Source of the DNA: Halanaerobium congolense
GTDB lineage: Bacteria > Bacillota > Halanaerobiia > Halanaerobiales > Halanaerobiaceae
Assembly (NCBI RefSeq): GCF_004366375.1
Contig: NZ_SOEF01000032.1
Coordinates: 1 to 33,067, forward strand
DNA: 33,067 nucleotides
Reading direction: 5' to 3'
Shown here: positions 8,491 to 15,148 of the stretch, piece after piece
Numbering within the stretch: the first letter of the stretch is position 1
Layout of the letters: the number at the start of each line of letters is the position of its first letter
Position numbers and translations under genes: made by a program
Notes under the pieces: model-generated
Seen by the model: only the letters and a program-made list of their open reading frames with translations
Database searches by the model: none
Told to the model about the DNA's origin: nothing

Positions 8491-8528
8491 GAAAAGACCT
8501 TTTCTAGTAATGATATGGTCTTTTCTTT
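8491..8528 (+). terminator. Rho-independent terminator of the SHOCT/PspA operon
   Basis: GAAAAGACC (8491-8499) pairs with GGTCTTTTC (8517-8525) and is followed by TTT. It lies 32 bp after the last gene. Confidence 0.75.
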
Positions 8529-8594
8529 GATTTATTTTGGAAGCTATTCTGTATTATAAAGAAAAGTGGATAAATAAAATATAAGTTAAAAAAC

Positions 8595-8644
8595 TTGACT
8601 CAAATTTAAAATAATGCTAATATATACATACCCACTACACGTAT
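8595..8644 (+). promoter_or_regulatory. Promoter with degenerate CsoR-type operator for the beta-propeller gene
   Basis: TTGACT (8595-8600), a 17-bp spacer and TAATAT (8618-8623). Six bases on, TACCCACTACACGTA (8630-8644) matches TACC-N7-GGTA at 7 of 8 arm positions. A further GGTA at 8648-8651 could serve as an alternative right arm. The leader to the ATG is about 120 nt. The rest of the 290-bp gap shows only the upstream terminator. Confidence 0.6.
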
Positions 8645-8749
8645 AAGGTAATATATAAAAACTAAGTTGTTTACAATTTAAATTAATAGGTCAGGTTACA
8701 TGTTTGTAAGGTTAAAGAATAATACATTTCTAAAAAGAAGGGTGAAAAA

Positions 8750-10102
8750 ATGAAAAATTTAAAATTTACACAAATAATGACTTTTGGTTTTATTTTACTG
8801 GTTCTATTTATTTCTTCAATAAGCGTTTCTGCAAATTCTGATGACTGGACAAGAACCTCCAGTGCAGAAGGGGTGAGTTTAGAAATTAAATTTGCTAATT
8901 TCGGTGAAATGAATTCTGAAGAACTGTTGTTTGAAGTTTATTTGTCTACTCACAGTGGTAATTTATTAGATAATAATTTTGAAGAATTAATTACTGTTAG
9001 AAATGGTCAGGATTATTTAAATAACGAAAATATAGATTGGGAGTGGGAAAGAGAGTCCAGCCACCATCCAATTGGATTAATTAAAATCAAGAATACTACA
9101 ATAGATGGACAGAAATTTTTTTCTGATAAAACAAAGTATCTTGAACTAGAGATTAGTGGCATTCGAGAAGCGAGTCATAGATTTAGATGGAATATTAACC
9201 AGAACAAAAAATTGCTTGGTTATATACCTAATGCAGCCAGTGGTACGGTTTCAGTTATAGATATTGGTGCTGAAAAGGTTATAAATACAATTAAGGTAGG
9301 AGAAGAGGCCTCTCACGGTATTGAAATTACTCCAGATGGAAGATTTTTATATACTGGGGATTTTCAAAATGGATTAATTAAGATATTTGATCTAAGTTCA
9401 AATAAATTGGTCAAGACATTAGAAGTTAAAAGTACAGCTCACGGAATAGATATGAGTCCAGATGGTAAATATATTCTTGTTGCTTCTGGTTCGGAGAGTG
9501 AAGTGGCAGTGATAGATACTGCTAAACAGGAAATAATTAAAGTGATTGAAGAAGGCATAGGTGACAGCCCCAGTCATATAGACTTTGATCCTGCAGGGAA
9601 ATATGCTATCTTAACAAACCTGGAATCCGATGATGTGTCTGTTATTTCAATACCTAATTTTGAAGTAACAGTAAAAATTCCGGTGGGAGATGGTCCAAAT
9701 GAAGGTAGAGTGGCTCCTGATGGTAGATATGCCTACACTGCAAACTGGGAATCAAACAGTGTTTCGGTAATTGACTTAAATAAGTTTGTTGTTGTGGATG
9801 AAATAAAAGTTGGTGAAGGAACCCATGGTGTAATTGTTTCTCCTGACAGTAAAAAGATTTGGACTGCAAACAGAAAGACAAATAATGTTGCAATTATTGA
9901 TGCAGAAACACGTCAGATTGAACGTTATATAGCTGCAGGTCAATATGCAAATCATCTGGAGTTTACTCCTGATGGAAAAAAAGTAGTGGTTACTAATGCC
10001 CGAGATAACGAGGCAATACTTATTGACACAGAAACATATGAGGTAATCAGTCGAATTCAGCTTGGAGAAGAACCACATGAGATTAGTTTTCTAATAAAAT
10101 AA
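8750..10102 (+). CDS. Exported YVTN-type seven-bladed beta-propeller protein
   Basis: The protein has 450 residues. Residues 1-28 are a signal peptide (cleavage likely after VSA). Residues 31-150 form a beta-rich domain with a THS...W...HH..G...RFRW pattern (His68, His105, His106), a pattern I have seen in other secreted proteins but cannot name. Residues 155-450 are about seven YVTN repeats, each with VSVIDxxxxxV, an I-x-V-G turn and a THG/SHG-x-x-x-PDG loop. Six of the seven loops keep a His. AAGAAGGG precedes the ATG. Such propellers are usually binding platforms. Behind a copper-type operator, metal binding or envelope sensing is plausible but unproven. It is transcribed alone or with the small gene at 10200. 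Confidence 0.78.
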   Translation: MKNLKFTQIMTFGFILLVLFISSISVSANSDDWTRTSSAEGVSLEIKFANFGEMNSEELLFEVYLSTHSGNLLDNNFEELITVRNGQDYLNNENIDWEWERESSHHPIGLIKIKNTTIDGQKFFSDKTKYLELEISGIREASHRFRWNINQNKKLLGYIPNAASGTVSVIDIGAEKVINTIKVGEEASHGIEITPDGRFLYTGDFQNGLIKIFDLSSNKLVKTLEVKSTAHGIDMSPDGKYILVASGSESEVAVIDTAKQEIIKVIEEGIGDSPSHIDFDPAGKYAILTNLESDDVSVISIPNFEVTVKIPVGDGPNEGRVAPDGRYAYTANWESNSVSVIDLNKFVVVDEIKVGEGTHGVIVSPDSKKIWTANRKTNNVAIIDAETRQIERYIAAGQYANHLEFTPDGKKVVVTNARDNEAILIDTETYEVISRIQLGEEPHEISFLIK

Positions 10103-10137
10103 TGATTTGTTTTTTATAATTTTTTATATTAATTAAT

Positions 10138-10171
10138 GAACAGCTTTTCTTTAATATAAGGGGAGCTGTTC
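10138..10171 (+). terminator. Hairpin after the beta-propeller gene
   Basis: GAACAGCT (10138-10145) pairs with AGCTGTTC (10164-10171), followed by ATAATATTTT. The U-tract is poor, so readthrough into the gene at 10200 is likely. Confidence 0.5.
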
Positions 10172-10199
10172 ATAATATTTTATACTGGAGAGGATTATG

Positions 10200-10418
10200 A
10201 TGCCGAAAAACAGGAATGGTCATAAGGGACATTTTTGGATGATGTTAATATGTTTTGCAGTTATGATTGGTGGTGTTTACTTTATTGGAAGAGGTGGAAT
10301 AGGAAACTGGGGAATTTTATTCTTTTTATTATGTCCTTTGATGCATGTTTTTATGATGAAAGGGATGGGGCATGGAGATCATAAAAAAGAAGATGATGAT
10401 GAACAACGTGATCATTAA
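10200..10418 (+). CDS. DUF2933-like small membrane protein, His/Met-rich
   Basis: A protein of 72 residues with two hydrophobic helices (about 11-28 and 36-52), the family-like LLCPLMHVFMMKGMGHGDHK segment and a His/Asp-rich tail. There are two adjacent ATG codons (10197 and 10200); GGAGAGG at 10187-10193 favours the second. The pattern CPLMHxFMM followed by HGxH is typical of DUF2933 peptides, which are often found beside copper genes. Its function is unknown. Met and His residues on the C-terminal side suggest copper contact. Confidence 0.7.
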   Translation: MPKNRNGHKGHFWMMLICFAVMIGGVYFIGRGGIGNWGILFFLLCPLMHVFMMKGMGHGDHKKEDDDEQRDH

Positions 10419-10482
10419 GAATATATTATAAGATAATAGTGCCTGCTGAAAAAGAGAGCAGAAAAATTTTCATTCTTAAATA

Positions 10483-10497
10483 TACCTGATAGGGGTA
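10483..10497. promoter_or_regulatory. Upstream CsoR-type operator
   Basis: TACCTGATAGGGGTA fits TACC-N7-GGTA exactly, and a third half-site GGGTA follows at 10500-10504. It lies 115 bp upstream of the promoter-proximal site. I find no good promoter for which this copy alone would overlap the start site. Confidence 0.7.
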
Positions 10498-10552
10498 ATG
10501 GGTAAAAAATATTAAAAACTGACAAAGGAAGTTTCATATTCGCGAAAATTTC

Positions 10553-10612
10553 TTGACAAAAAATAAAGCAAATGATATGTTTAATATAAATACTATATAC
10601 CCGTACAGGGTA
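10553..10612 (+). promoter_or_regulatory. Promoter and CsoR-type operator of the Mrp-type ATPase gene
   Basis: TTGACA (10553-10558), a 17-bp spacer and TATGTT (10576-10581). The palindrome TACCCGTACAGGGTA (10598-10612) has perfect 5-bp arms and lies just after the expected start site. Confidence 0.72.
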
Positions 10613-10638
10613 AAGTAAAATAACTTTAATTTTACTTT
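10612..10638 (+). other. Leader hairpin next to the operator
   Basis: AAAGTAAAAT (10612-10621) pairs with ATTTTACTTT (10629-10638) around a 7-nt loop, directly after the operator. It has no U-tract. It could shape the mRNA 5' end, or it may be an AT-rich coincidence. Confidence 0.35.
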
Positions 10639-10749
10639 TGAAAATGCAGATATAGTGATTGCTTGGAAATAAAATAGATATTCTAAATAATAAGTTTGAT
10701 TCAATAGAATAAAAGTTAATAATTTCAAAAAGAAGGGTGGTAAAATTAT

Positions 10750-11598
10750 ATGTATAAGGTAGAAGATGGAATAATTAAATTAGAAAATGGTAGTATAAAT
10801 GAAGGTTTAATTGCAATTGCCAGTGGCAAGGGTGGTGTTGGCAAATCAACAGTTACTGTCAACCTGGCAATTTCTCTGGCTAAGGCTGGCAAAAAAGTTG
10901 GTATTCTGGATGCAGATATTCATGGGTTTAGCATTCCTAGAATTATTGGATTGAAAGATGAAGCTAAAACTAAAGATAATAAGACAATAATTCCTCCAAA
11001 ATCATTTAATATTAAGGTTATTTCAATGGGTTCATTTGTAGATGAGAGAAATCCCGTAGTCTGGAGAGCACCACTTCTTTCAGGTGCATTACAACAGTTT
11101 ATGCAGGATGTAGAATGGGGAGAGTTAGATTATTTACTGCTTGACCTTCCTCCGGGTACTGGAGATATGGCTTTAGATATAATGCAAAATCTTCCTCATG
11201 CTGAAGTACTGGTAGTAACCACTCCCCAGCCAACAGCTGTCCACGTTGCTGGAAGAATTGGAAAAGCAGCAGAAAAGTTAGATGTTGATGTACTGGGTGT
11301 TATAGAGAATATGTCATATTTCCGCTGTGATGACTGTGGACATAAGGAATATATATTTGGACAGGGTGGTGGAAAAGATTTAGCTAAAGAACTGAATACG
11401 GATTTATTAGGCCAACTTCCTCTTGATCCAATTGCCAGACAGGCCAGTGATGATGGATTACCCATTGTCGAAGCTAAAAAGGAATTAGAAATTAGTAAGG
11501 TTTATAAAAAAATCTCAGAAACAATTACTTCTAAAAAACCTGAATTTGACCCCAATAAAAAACCAATTTCCCTACAAAATGGTCCTGCCTGTCACTAA
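10750..11598 (+). CDS. mrp: Mrp/ApbC-type P-loop ATPase, Fe-S cluster carrier
   Basis: A 282-residue cytosolic ATPase. The deviant Walker A motif GKGGVGKST is at residues 26-34, the LDADIHGFSIPR signature follows near 53-64, LLLDLPPGTGD is at about 130-139, and the C-terminal FRCDDCGHK carries the CxxC pair (Cys193, Cys196) that binds a [4Fe-4S] cluster between subunits. These proteins bind and hand over Fe-S clusters to apo-targets. The gene has its own promoter with a CsoR-type operator, which is unusual for mrp and fits replacement of clusters damaged by Cu(I). AAGAAGGGTGG precedes the ATG. It ends in NGPACH, a free Cys-His tail of unknown meaning. Confidence 0.9.
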   Translation: MYKVEDGIIKLENGSINEGLIAIASGKGGVGKSTVTVNLAISLAKAGKKVGILDADIHGFSIPRIIGLKDEAKTKDNKTIIPPKSFNIKVISMGSFVDERNPVVWRAPLLSGALQQFMQDVEWGELDYLLLDLPPGTGDMALDIMQNLPHAEVLVVTTPQPTAVHVAGRIGKAAEKLDVDVLGVIENMSYFRCDDCGHKEYIFGQGGGKDLAKELNTDLLGQLPLDPIARQASDDGLPIVEAKKELEISKVYKKISETITSKKPEFDPNKKPISLQNGPACH

Positions 11599-11794
11599 AT
11601 ATAACAAAATGTAATTATAAATGGGTTATTTAGCGTCTTTGGCATTGTTCCTGAAAGTAATAGGGTTATGCTGGTGAATTTCTTAATCTAAAAAGGATTT
11701 AATAGTTGAGTTAAGCAGGAATTATTTAATTTTAAAATTAATCAAATGTTATGTTTGGCTCTATTTGTAAATTAATAATTGGGGGTTACTAAAA

Positions 11795-12610
11795 ATGAAA
11801 AATATAGAGAATAAAAGTTTAAAATTAAAAAAAATACTAAGAGAACTGAAATCGGTTGCTATTGCATTTTCTGGAGGAGTGGACAGCACTTTTTTATTAA
11901 AGGTAGCTATAGATGTTCTGGGAGATGATAATGTACTTGCGGTAACATCCTGTGCAGAAACCTATCCTTCGGAAGAAGAAAAGGAAGCAGAAAAACTTGC
12001 GCGTAATATGGGTGCTAAACATCATCTAATCCACACAACAGAATTAGATAATGAAAACTTTGTAAAAAATGATCAAAAAAGATGTTATTACTGTAAAAAA
12101 GAACTTTTTTCAGAAGTTATAAAGATTGCTGAGGAAAAGGGATATAATTGTGTTCTGGATGGCTCAAATTATGATGACTATCTTCATGATTATCGTCCCG
12201 GCATGCAGGCAGCCAGAGAAATGGAAGTAAAAAGCCCACTCAAAGAAGCGGAAATGACAAAAGATGATATCAGAGCTTTATCTAAAGAATATGATTTACC
12301 GACCTGGAATAAGCCGGCTTTTGCCTGTCTGTCTTCTCGTTTCCCTTATGGTGATGAAATAACTGTTGATAAATTAGAAATGGTAGATCAGGCAGAAAGA
12401 TATATGCGGAACCTGGAAATTAGTCAATTTAGAGTCAGACATCACGATCAAAACACAGCTAGGATTGAAGTAATGCCTGAGAAACTTCCCCTGCTGATAG
12501 AAAAAAGAGAAAAAATAGTTAATAAATTTAAAGATATTGGTTATACTTATATCACCATTGATTTAGAAGGCTACAGAAGCGGTAGCATGAATGAGGTTTT
12601 GAATAAATAA
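11795..12610 (+). CDS. larE: LarE-type ATP-dependent sacrificial sulfur transferase
   Basis: A protein of 271 residues from the PP-loop ATP pyrophosphatase superfamily. The ATP loop SGGVDST is at 26-32. LarE signatures DGSNYDDYLHDYRPG (122-136), SPLKEAEMTKDDIR and ACLSSRFPYG (177-186, with Cys178) are clear. A CYYC pair (Cys97, Cys100) accompanies Cys178. In family terms three such cysteines mark the [4Fe-4S]-binding LarE type rather than the one-cysteine type that sacrifices its own sulfur. The usual product is the sulfur-bearing nickel-pincer cofactor precursor of lactate racemase, but larB, larC and larA are not in this window. It follows mrp at 196 bp without a clear terminator between them, so it may be co-transcribed in response to metal. 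Substrate here is uncertain. Confidence 0.85.
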   Translation: MKNIENKSLKLKKILRELKSVAIAFSGGVDSTFLLKVAIDVLGDDNVLAVTSCAETYPSEEEKEAEKLARNMGAKHHLIHTTELDNENFVKNDQKRCYYCKKELFSEVIKIAEEKGYNCVLDGSNYDDYLHDYRPGMQAAREMEVKSPLKEAEMTKDDIRALSKEYDLPTWNKPAFACLSSRFPYGDEITVDKLEMVDQAERYMRNLEISQFRVRHHDQNTARIEVMPEKLPLLIEKREKIVNKFKDIGYTYITIDLEGYRSGSMNEVLNK

Positions 12611-12659
12611 TATTTACACATGACATTTTATTTCTGGTCATTTTTGATGGAGGTTTTCA

Positions 12660-13676
12660 GTGATTAAAAAAATTAATATTACATTCATATTTATTATAAT
12701 TATACTTTTATTTACAATGAATATTTTTGCCAGTGTAGAATTTGGTGATAAGAGTACTCAGGTTAAAGAGATTCAGCAGATGCTGAATAATTTGGGATAC
12801 GATGTTTCAATTGACGGTATATACGGTTATCGTACAAAAGAGAACATTAAAGATTTTCAAAGAAGTAATGGATTGACAGCTGACGGGATTGTTGGAGATA
12901 AAACATTTAACTTTCTGATTGAAAGAACTAAAGATATTGAATATGTGGTAAAAAAAGGAGATTCATTATCTGAATTAGCTGTAAAATTCAATTCTACTTT
13001 AGCTATTATTAGAGAGAAAAATCAATTAAGCTCAAATAAAATTATTGCAGGCAGGACTATTTTGATACCCAAATCGGGTATGGGTGATGGTCGTATAGAA
13101 AATGTATATAAAAAAATTGATCATAAAATTCAGGCAGGAGATGCTTTATCTATTCTGGCTAAAAAATATGGCAGCAGTGTTCAGGCCATAAAAAGGGCTA
13201 ATAATTTACGTGATAATCAAATTCTTGTCGGACAGACATTAACTGTGCCACATTTAAGTAAAGGAGTGGATCGGGTATTTGCATTAAATATCAATTCTTT
13301 AATTTGGCCGGTTAAGGGCAGAATTTCCTCTCCGTATGGCAATCGGATTCATCCAATAACAGGTAAGAGACAATTTCACGGTGGAATAGATATAGCAGTT
13401 CCCACTGGTACTCAGATCAGAGCGGCAGCTGATGGTAAAGTGATAAAGAGTGGCTGGGTAAATGGATTTGGTTATACCATAGTAATTGATCATGGGAAAA
13501 GAGTTAGAACATTATACGGACATAATACTCGTTTATTAGTGAAATCAGGATCTGTAGTAAAAAAAGAAGATAGAATAGCTTTATCTGGGAGTACTGGTGA
13601 AAGTACAGGACCACATCTTGATTTTAGAATATATTTAAATGGTGAAACAGTTAGTCCACTTAATTATCTACCATAA
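12660..13676 (+). CDS. Exported peptidoglycan-binding, LysM and M23-family protein
   Basis: The protein has 338 residues and a GTG start chosen from GATGGAGG at 12646-12653. A signal peptide covers about 1-25. Next come a PG_binding_1 domain at 26-88, LysM 1 at 93-138, LysM 2 at 154-198 and an M23 (lysostaphin-like) domain at 213-338. Zinc motif HxxxD is present (His240, Asp244) and His288 (YGHN) is in place. The usual HxH near the end, however, reads H-L-D (His319, Asp321), replacing a zinc-ligand His by Asp. It may be a slower enzyme, or a non-catalytic activator like EnvC. It likely acts on the cell wall. It lies 49 bp after larE with only a weak hairpin between. Confidence 0.88.
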   Translation: MIKKINITFIFIIIILLFTMNIFASVEFGDKSTQVKEIQQMLNNLGYDVSIDGIYGYRTKENIKDFQRSNGLTADGIVGDKTFNFLIERTKDIEYVVKKGDSLSELAVKFNSTLAIIREKNQLSSNKIIAGRTILIPKSGMGDGRIENVYKKIDHKIQAGDALSILAKKYGSSVQAIKRANNLRDNQILVGQTLTVPHLSKGVDRVFALNINSLIWPVKGRISSPYGNRIHPITGKRQFHGGIDIAVPTGTQIRAAADGKVIKSGWVNGFGYTIVIDHGKRVRTLYGHNTRLLVKSGSVVKKEDRIALSGSTGESTGPHLDFRIYLNGETVSPLNYLP

Positions 13677-13755
13677 GTTAAATAATTAAAGTGTATATAA
13701 TTTTAGCGATCTGTAGGTAGAAAAAGAATAAAACAAATTTTTTTACTTTCAAATA

Positions 13756-13770
13756 TACCTAATAGGGGTA
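13756..13770. promoter_or_regulatory. Upstream CsoR-type operator
   Basis: TACCTAATAGGGGTA, with an extra half-site GGGTA at 13773-13777. It lies 104 bp upstream of the promoter-proximal site at 13860 and resembles the isolated site at 10483 beyond the palindrome itself (AAATATACCT...GGGGTAA..GGGTAA). Confidence 0.7.
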
Positions 13771-13818
13771 AAGGGTAATATAATATTATTTTCTGCAGAG
13801 AATTAATTTTTGAAAAAG

Positions 13819-13874
13819 TTGACAAAAACACACGGGTATGATATATTTTAATCAAGAGATACCAAATAGGGGTA
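13819..13874 (+). promoter_or_regulatory. Promoter and CsoR-type operator for the YHS mini-protein (and probably csoR)
   Basis: TTGACA (13819-13824), a 17-bp spacer and TATATT (13842-13847), then TACCAAATAGGGGTA at 13860-13874 with a third half-site GGGTA at 13877-13881. The ribosome site AAAGGAGGTG follows closely, so bound repressor would block both initiation and the short leader. Confidence 0.8.
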
Positions 13875-13903
13875 TAGGGTACCATTAAAAGGAGGTGAAT
13901 ATT

Positions 13904-14047
13904 ATGGCTAAAGATCCTGTATGTGGAATGGATATCGAAGCTGATCAGGCAGCTGCATCATATGAATATAAAGGAAAAACATATTATTTTTGTGCTGAAG
14001 GATGCAAAAATAAATTCGCTGAAGATCCCGAGAAGTTTCTAAATTAA
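13904..14047 (+). CDS. YHS-domain metal-binding mini-protein
   Basis: A protein of 47 residues that is nothing but a YHS domain: DPVCGMDIEADQAAASYEYKGK at 4-25, then the YYFCAEGCKNKF cysteine cluster (Cys30, Cys34) and DPEKFL at the end. Cys7, Cys30 and Cys34 are likely soft-metal ligands; free-standing YHS proteins or the YHS domain of some CopA proteins handle copper in the cytosol. AAAGGAGGTGAA gives a near-perfect ribosome site. It sits directly behind one of the best operators in the window, so it is probably among the most strongly induced products. An intracellular copper-buffer role is inferred. Confidence 0.88.
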   Translation: MAKDPVCGMDIEADQAAASYEYKGKTYYFCAEGCKNKFAEDPEKFLN

Positions 14048-14080
14048 TCTAAACATTTAAATTTTAGTTATCAATGCAAC

Positions 14081-14124
14081 GGATGTATCATCTCTGTACA
14101 AATAAAGACAGGAATGATACATCC
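14081..14124 (+). terminator. Long hairpin after the YHS gene
   Basis: GGATGTATCAT (14081-14091) pairs perfectly with ATGATACATCC (14114-14124), with a further inner CTGT/ACAG stem. There is no U-tract. It may be a 3' mRNA-stabilising structure or a partial attenuator that keeps the mini-protein mRNA in excess over csoR downstream. Confidence 0.6.
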
Positions 14125-14242
14125 AAATTCCTACAAATTATTAATTGTTTACAAATAAATTGTTAAACCCATTTACTATGATAGTTTTTGATAGAATCCC
14201 ATAAAATAGCTAATATATCTAATCAAAAGGGAGGAAAAATAA

Positions 14243-14527
14243 TTGAGTTCACTTTGTCAGGATGAAAAAAAAGATTTAATAGTTAGATTGCGAAGAATAG
14301 AAGGACAGGTTAGAGGTTTACAGAGAATGATAGAGGAAGATCAATATTGTGTTGATGTTTTAACACAAGTTGTAGCTGTTAGAGGTGCTTTAAAAAAAGT
14401 AGGACTTAATGTTTTAGATAATCACACTCATGGTTGTGTTCAAAAAGTGATAAAGTGTGAAAATGAAGAAGATAACCAGATTGTAATAGATGAATTAATG
14501 GGTGTTTTGGCAAAATTTGCTGATTAA
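14243..14527 (+). CDS. csoR: CsoR-family copper-sensing repressor 1
   Basis: A 94-residue all-helical DUF156 repressor. The TTG start is chosen because AAGGGAGG (14227-14234) is 8 bases ahead and the paralogue at 28104 begins at the same residue. The Cu(I) ligand set C-H-C is complete: Cys36 (QYCVDV), His61 and Cys65 (HTHGC), with the characteristic RRIEGQVRGLQRMIEED helix. His61 argues against the persulfide sensor CstR, which lacks it. Apo-protein would bind TACC-N7-GGTA sites and let go when Cu(I) binds. It lies between the YHS gene and the RseC and CopA genes. An additional Cys72 is not part of the core site. Confidence 0.93.
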   Translation: MSSLCQDEKKDLIVRLRRIEGQVRGLQRMIEEDQYCVDVLTQVVAVRGALKKVGLNVLDNHTHGCVQKVIKCENEEDNQIVIDELMGVLAKFAD

Positions 14528-14625
14528 TATAATAACAAATCTTAATACTTTTAGTTTCTAAAATAAATTAATTTTTAGATTTTTATTTCTTAAAGGAAAA
14601 ACCTTTCAAAGGTAGGGTGAGATAA

Positions 14626-15078
14626 ATGGAAGAACAGGGTAAAGTAGTTGAAAATAGTGGGAGAATAGCCAGAGTTCTGATTACTCGTCATTCTGCCTGT
14701 AGTAAATGTGATAAAACATGTCCATTATCTGAGCAGGATAGTCATGATCAGGATCAAATAATTATGGAAGTTGAAAATGAAATTGGAGCTGTTAAAGGAG
14801 AACAAGTAAAGCTTGAAATGGAAAAGAAAAATCTTGTATTTGCCTCACTAATTATATATATTATACCAATTATTAATATGATTGCTGGCTATTTTTTAGG
14901 TGACTGGATGGCAACTAAAGCTAATATTTTATCTGGAGAAGGTTTTGGAATATTAAGTTCAATATTATTTTTAGAATTTTCATTTATCATAATCAGATTG
15001 ATAGATACAAAATTTAAAAATAATAAAAATTTTGAACCGGTTATTACTCAGATAATAAGAAACAATAAATATATTTGA
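14626..15078 (+). CDS. rseC: RseC/MucC-like positive regulator or redox membrane protein
   Basis: A 150-residue protein. An N-terminal soluble region (1-66) contains the cysteine cluster SACSKCDKTCPL (four-cysteine CxxC...C type), then two membrane helices at about 69-90 and 100-122. This is the RseC family layout; RseC works with Rsx/Rnf proteins in reducing SoxR in enterobacteria. An Rnf operon does lie 7.4 kb downstream. Between csoR and copA it may help control redox or copper state at the membrane, which is inference. AAAGGTAGGGTGAG precedes the ATG. A CsoR-type site sits between this gene and copA. Confidence 0.8.
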   Translation: MEEQGKVVENSGRIARVLITRHSACSKCDKTCPLSEQDSHDQDQIIMEVENEIGAVKGEQVKLEMEKKNLVFASLIIYIIPIINMIAGYFLGDWMATKANILSGEGFGILSSILFLEFSFIIIRLIDTKFKNNKNFEPVITQIIRNNKYI

Positions 15079-15105
15079 GGAAATGAGTTATTAGAGTAAC
15101 GTTAA

Positions 15106-15124
15106 TATACCATATACAGGTATA
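15106..15124. promoter_or_regulatory. CsoR-type operator in front of copA
   Basis: TATACCATATACAGGTATA is a palindrome with perfect 6-bp arms; its core is TACC-N7-GGTA at 15108-15122. The copA ribosome site begins only 10 bp later. I could not find a convincing -35/-10 pair here, so the site may act as a roadblock or serve an atypical promoter. Confidence 0.72.
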
Positions 15125-15148
15125 TAAAAAATATGGAGGTGCAATAAA

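Larger units (their letters stand above)
10419..10749. other. Double-operator intergenic region (about 330 bp)
   Basis: No gene is seen. It contains an isolated CsoR-type site (10483-10497), a promoter (10553-10581), a second site (10598-10612), a hairpin (10612-10638) and a leader of about 110 nt to the Mrp-type gene. Confidence 0.65.

Noticed and set aside
7050-10078. Minus-strand open frames of 60-100 codons opposite the PspA-region and beta-propeller genes
   Set aside because: They lie fully opposite well-supported genes, lack ribosome sites and have low-complexity translations.
11621-11677. Possible 18-residue leader peptide (MGYLASLALFLKVIGLCW) between mrp and larE
   Set aside because: No ribosome site precedes it and no attenuator structure follows.
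14243-14527. CsoR1 as a persulfide sensor of the CstR type
   Set aside because: His61 of the Cu(I) site is present; CstR proteins lack this His.
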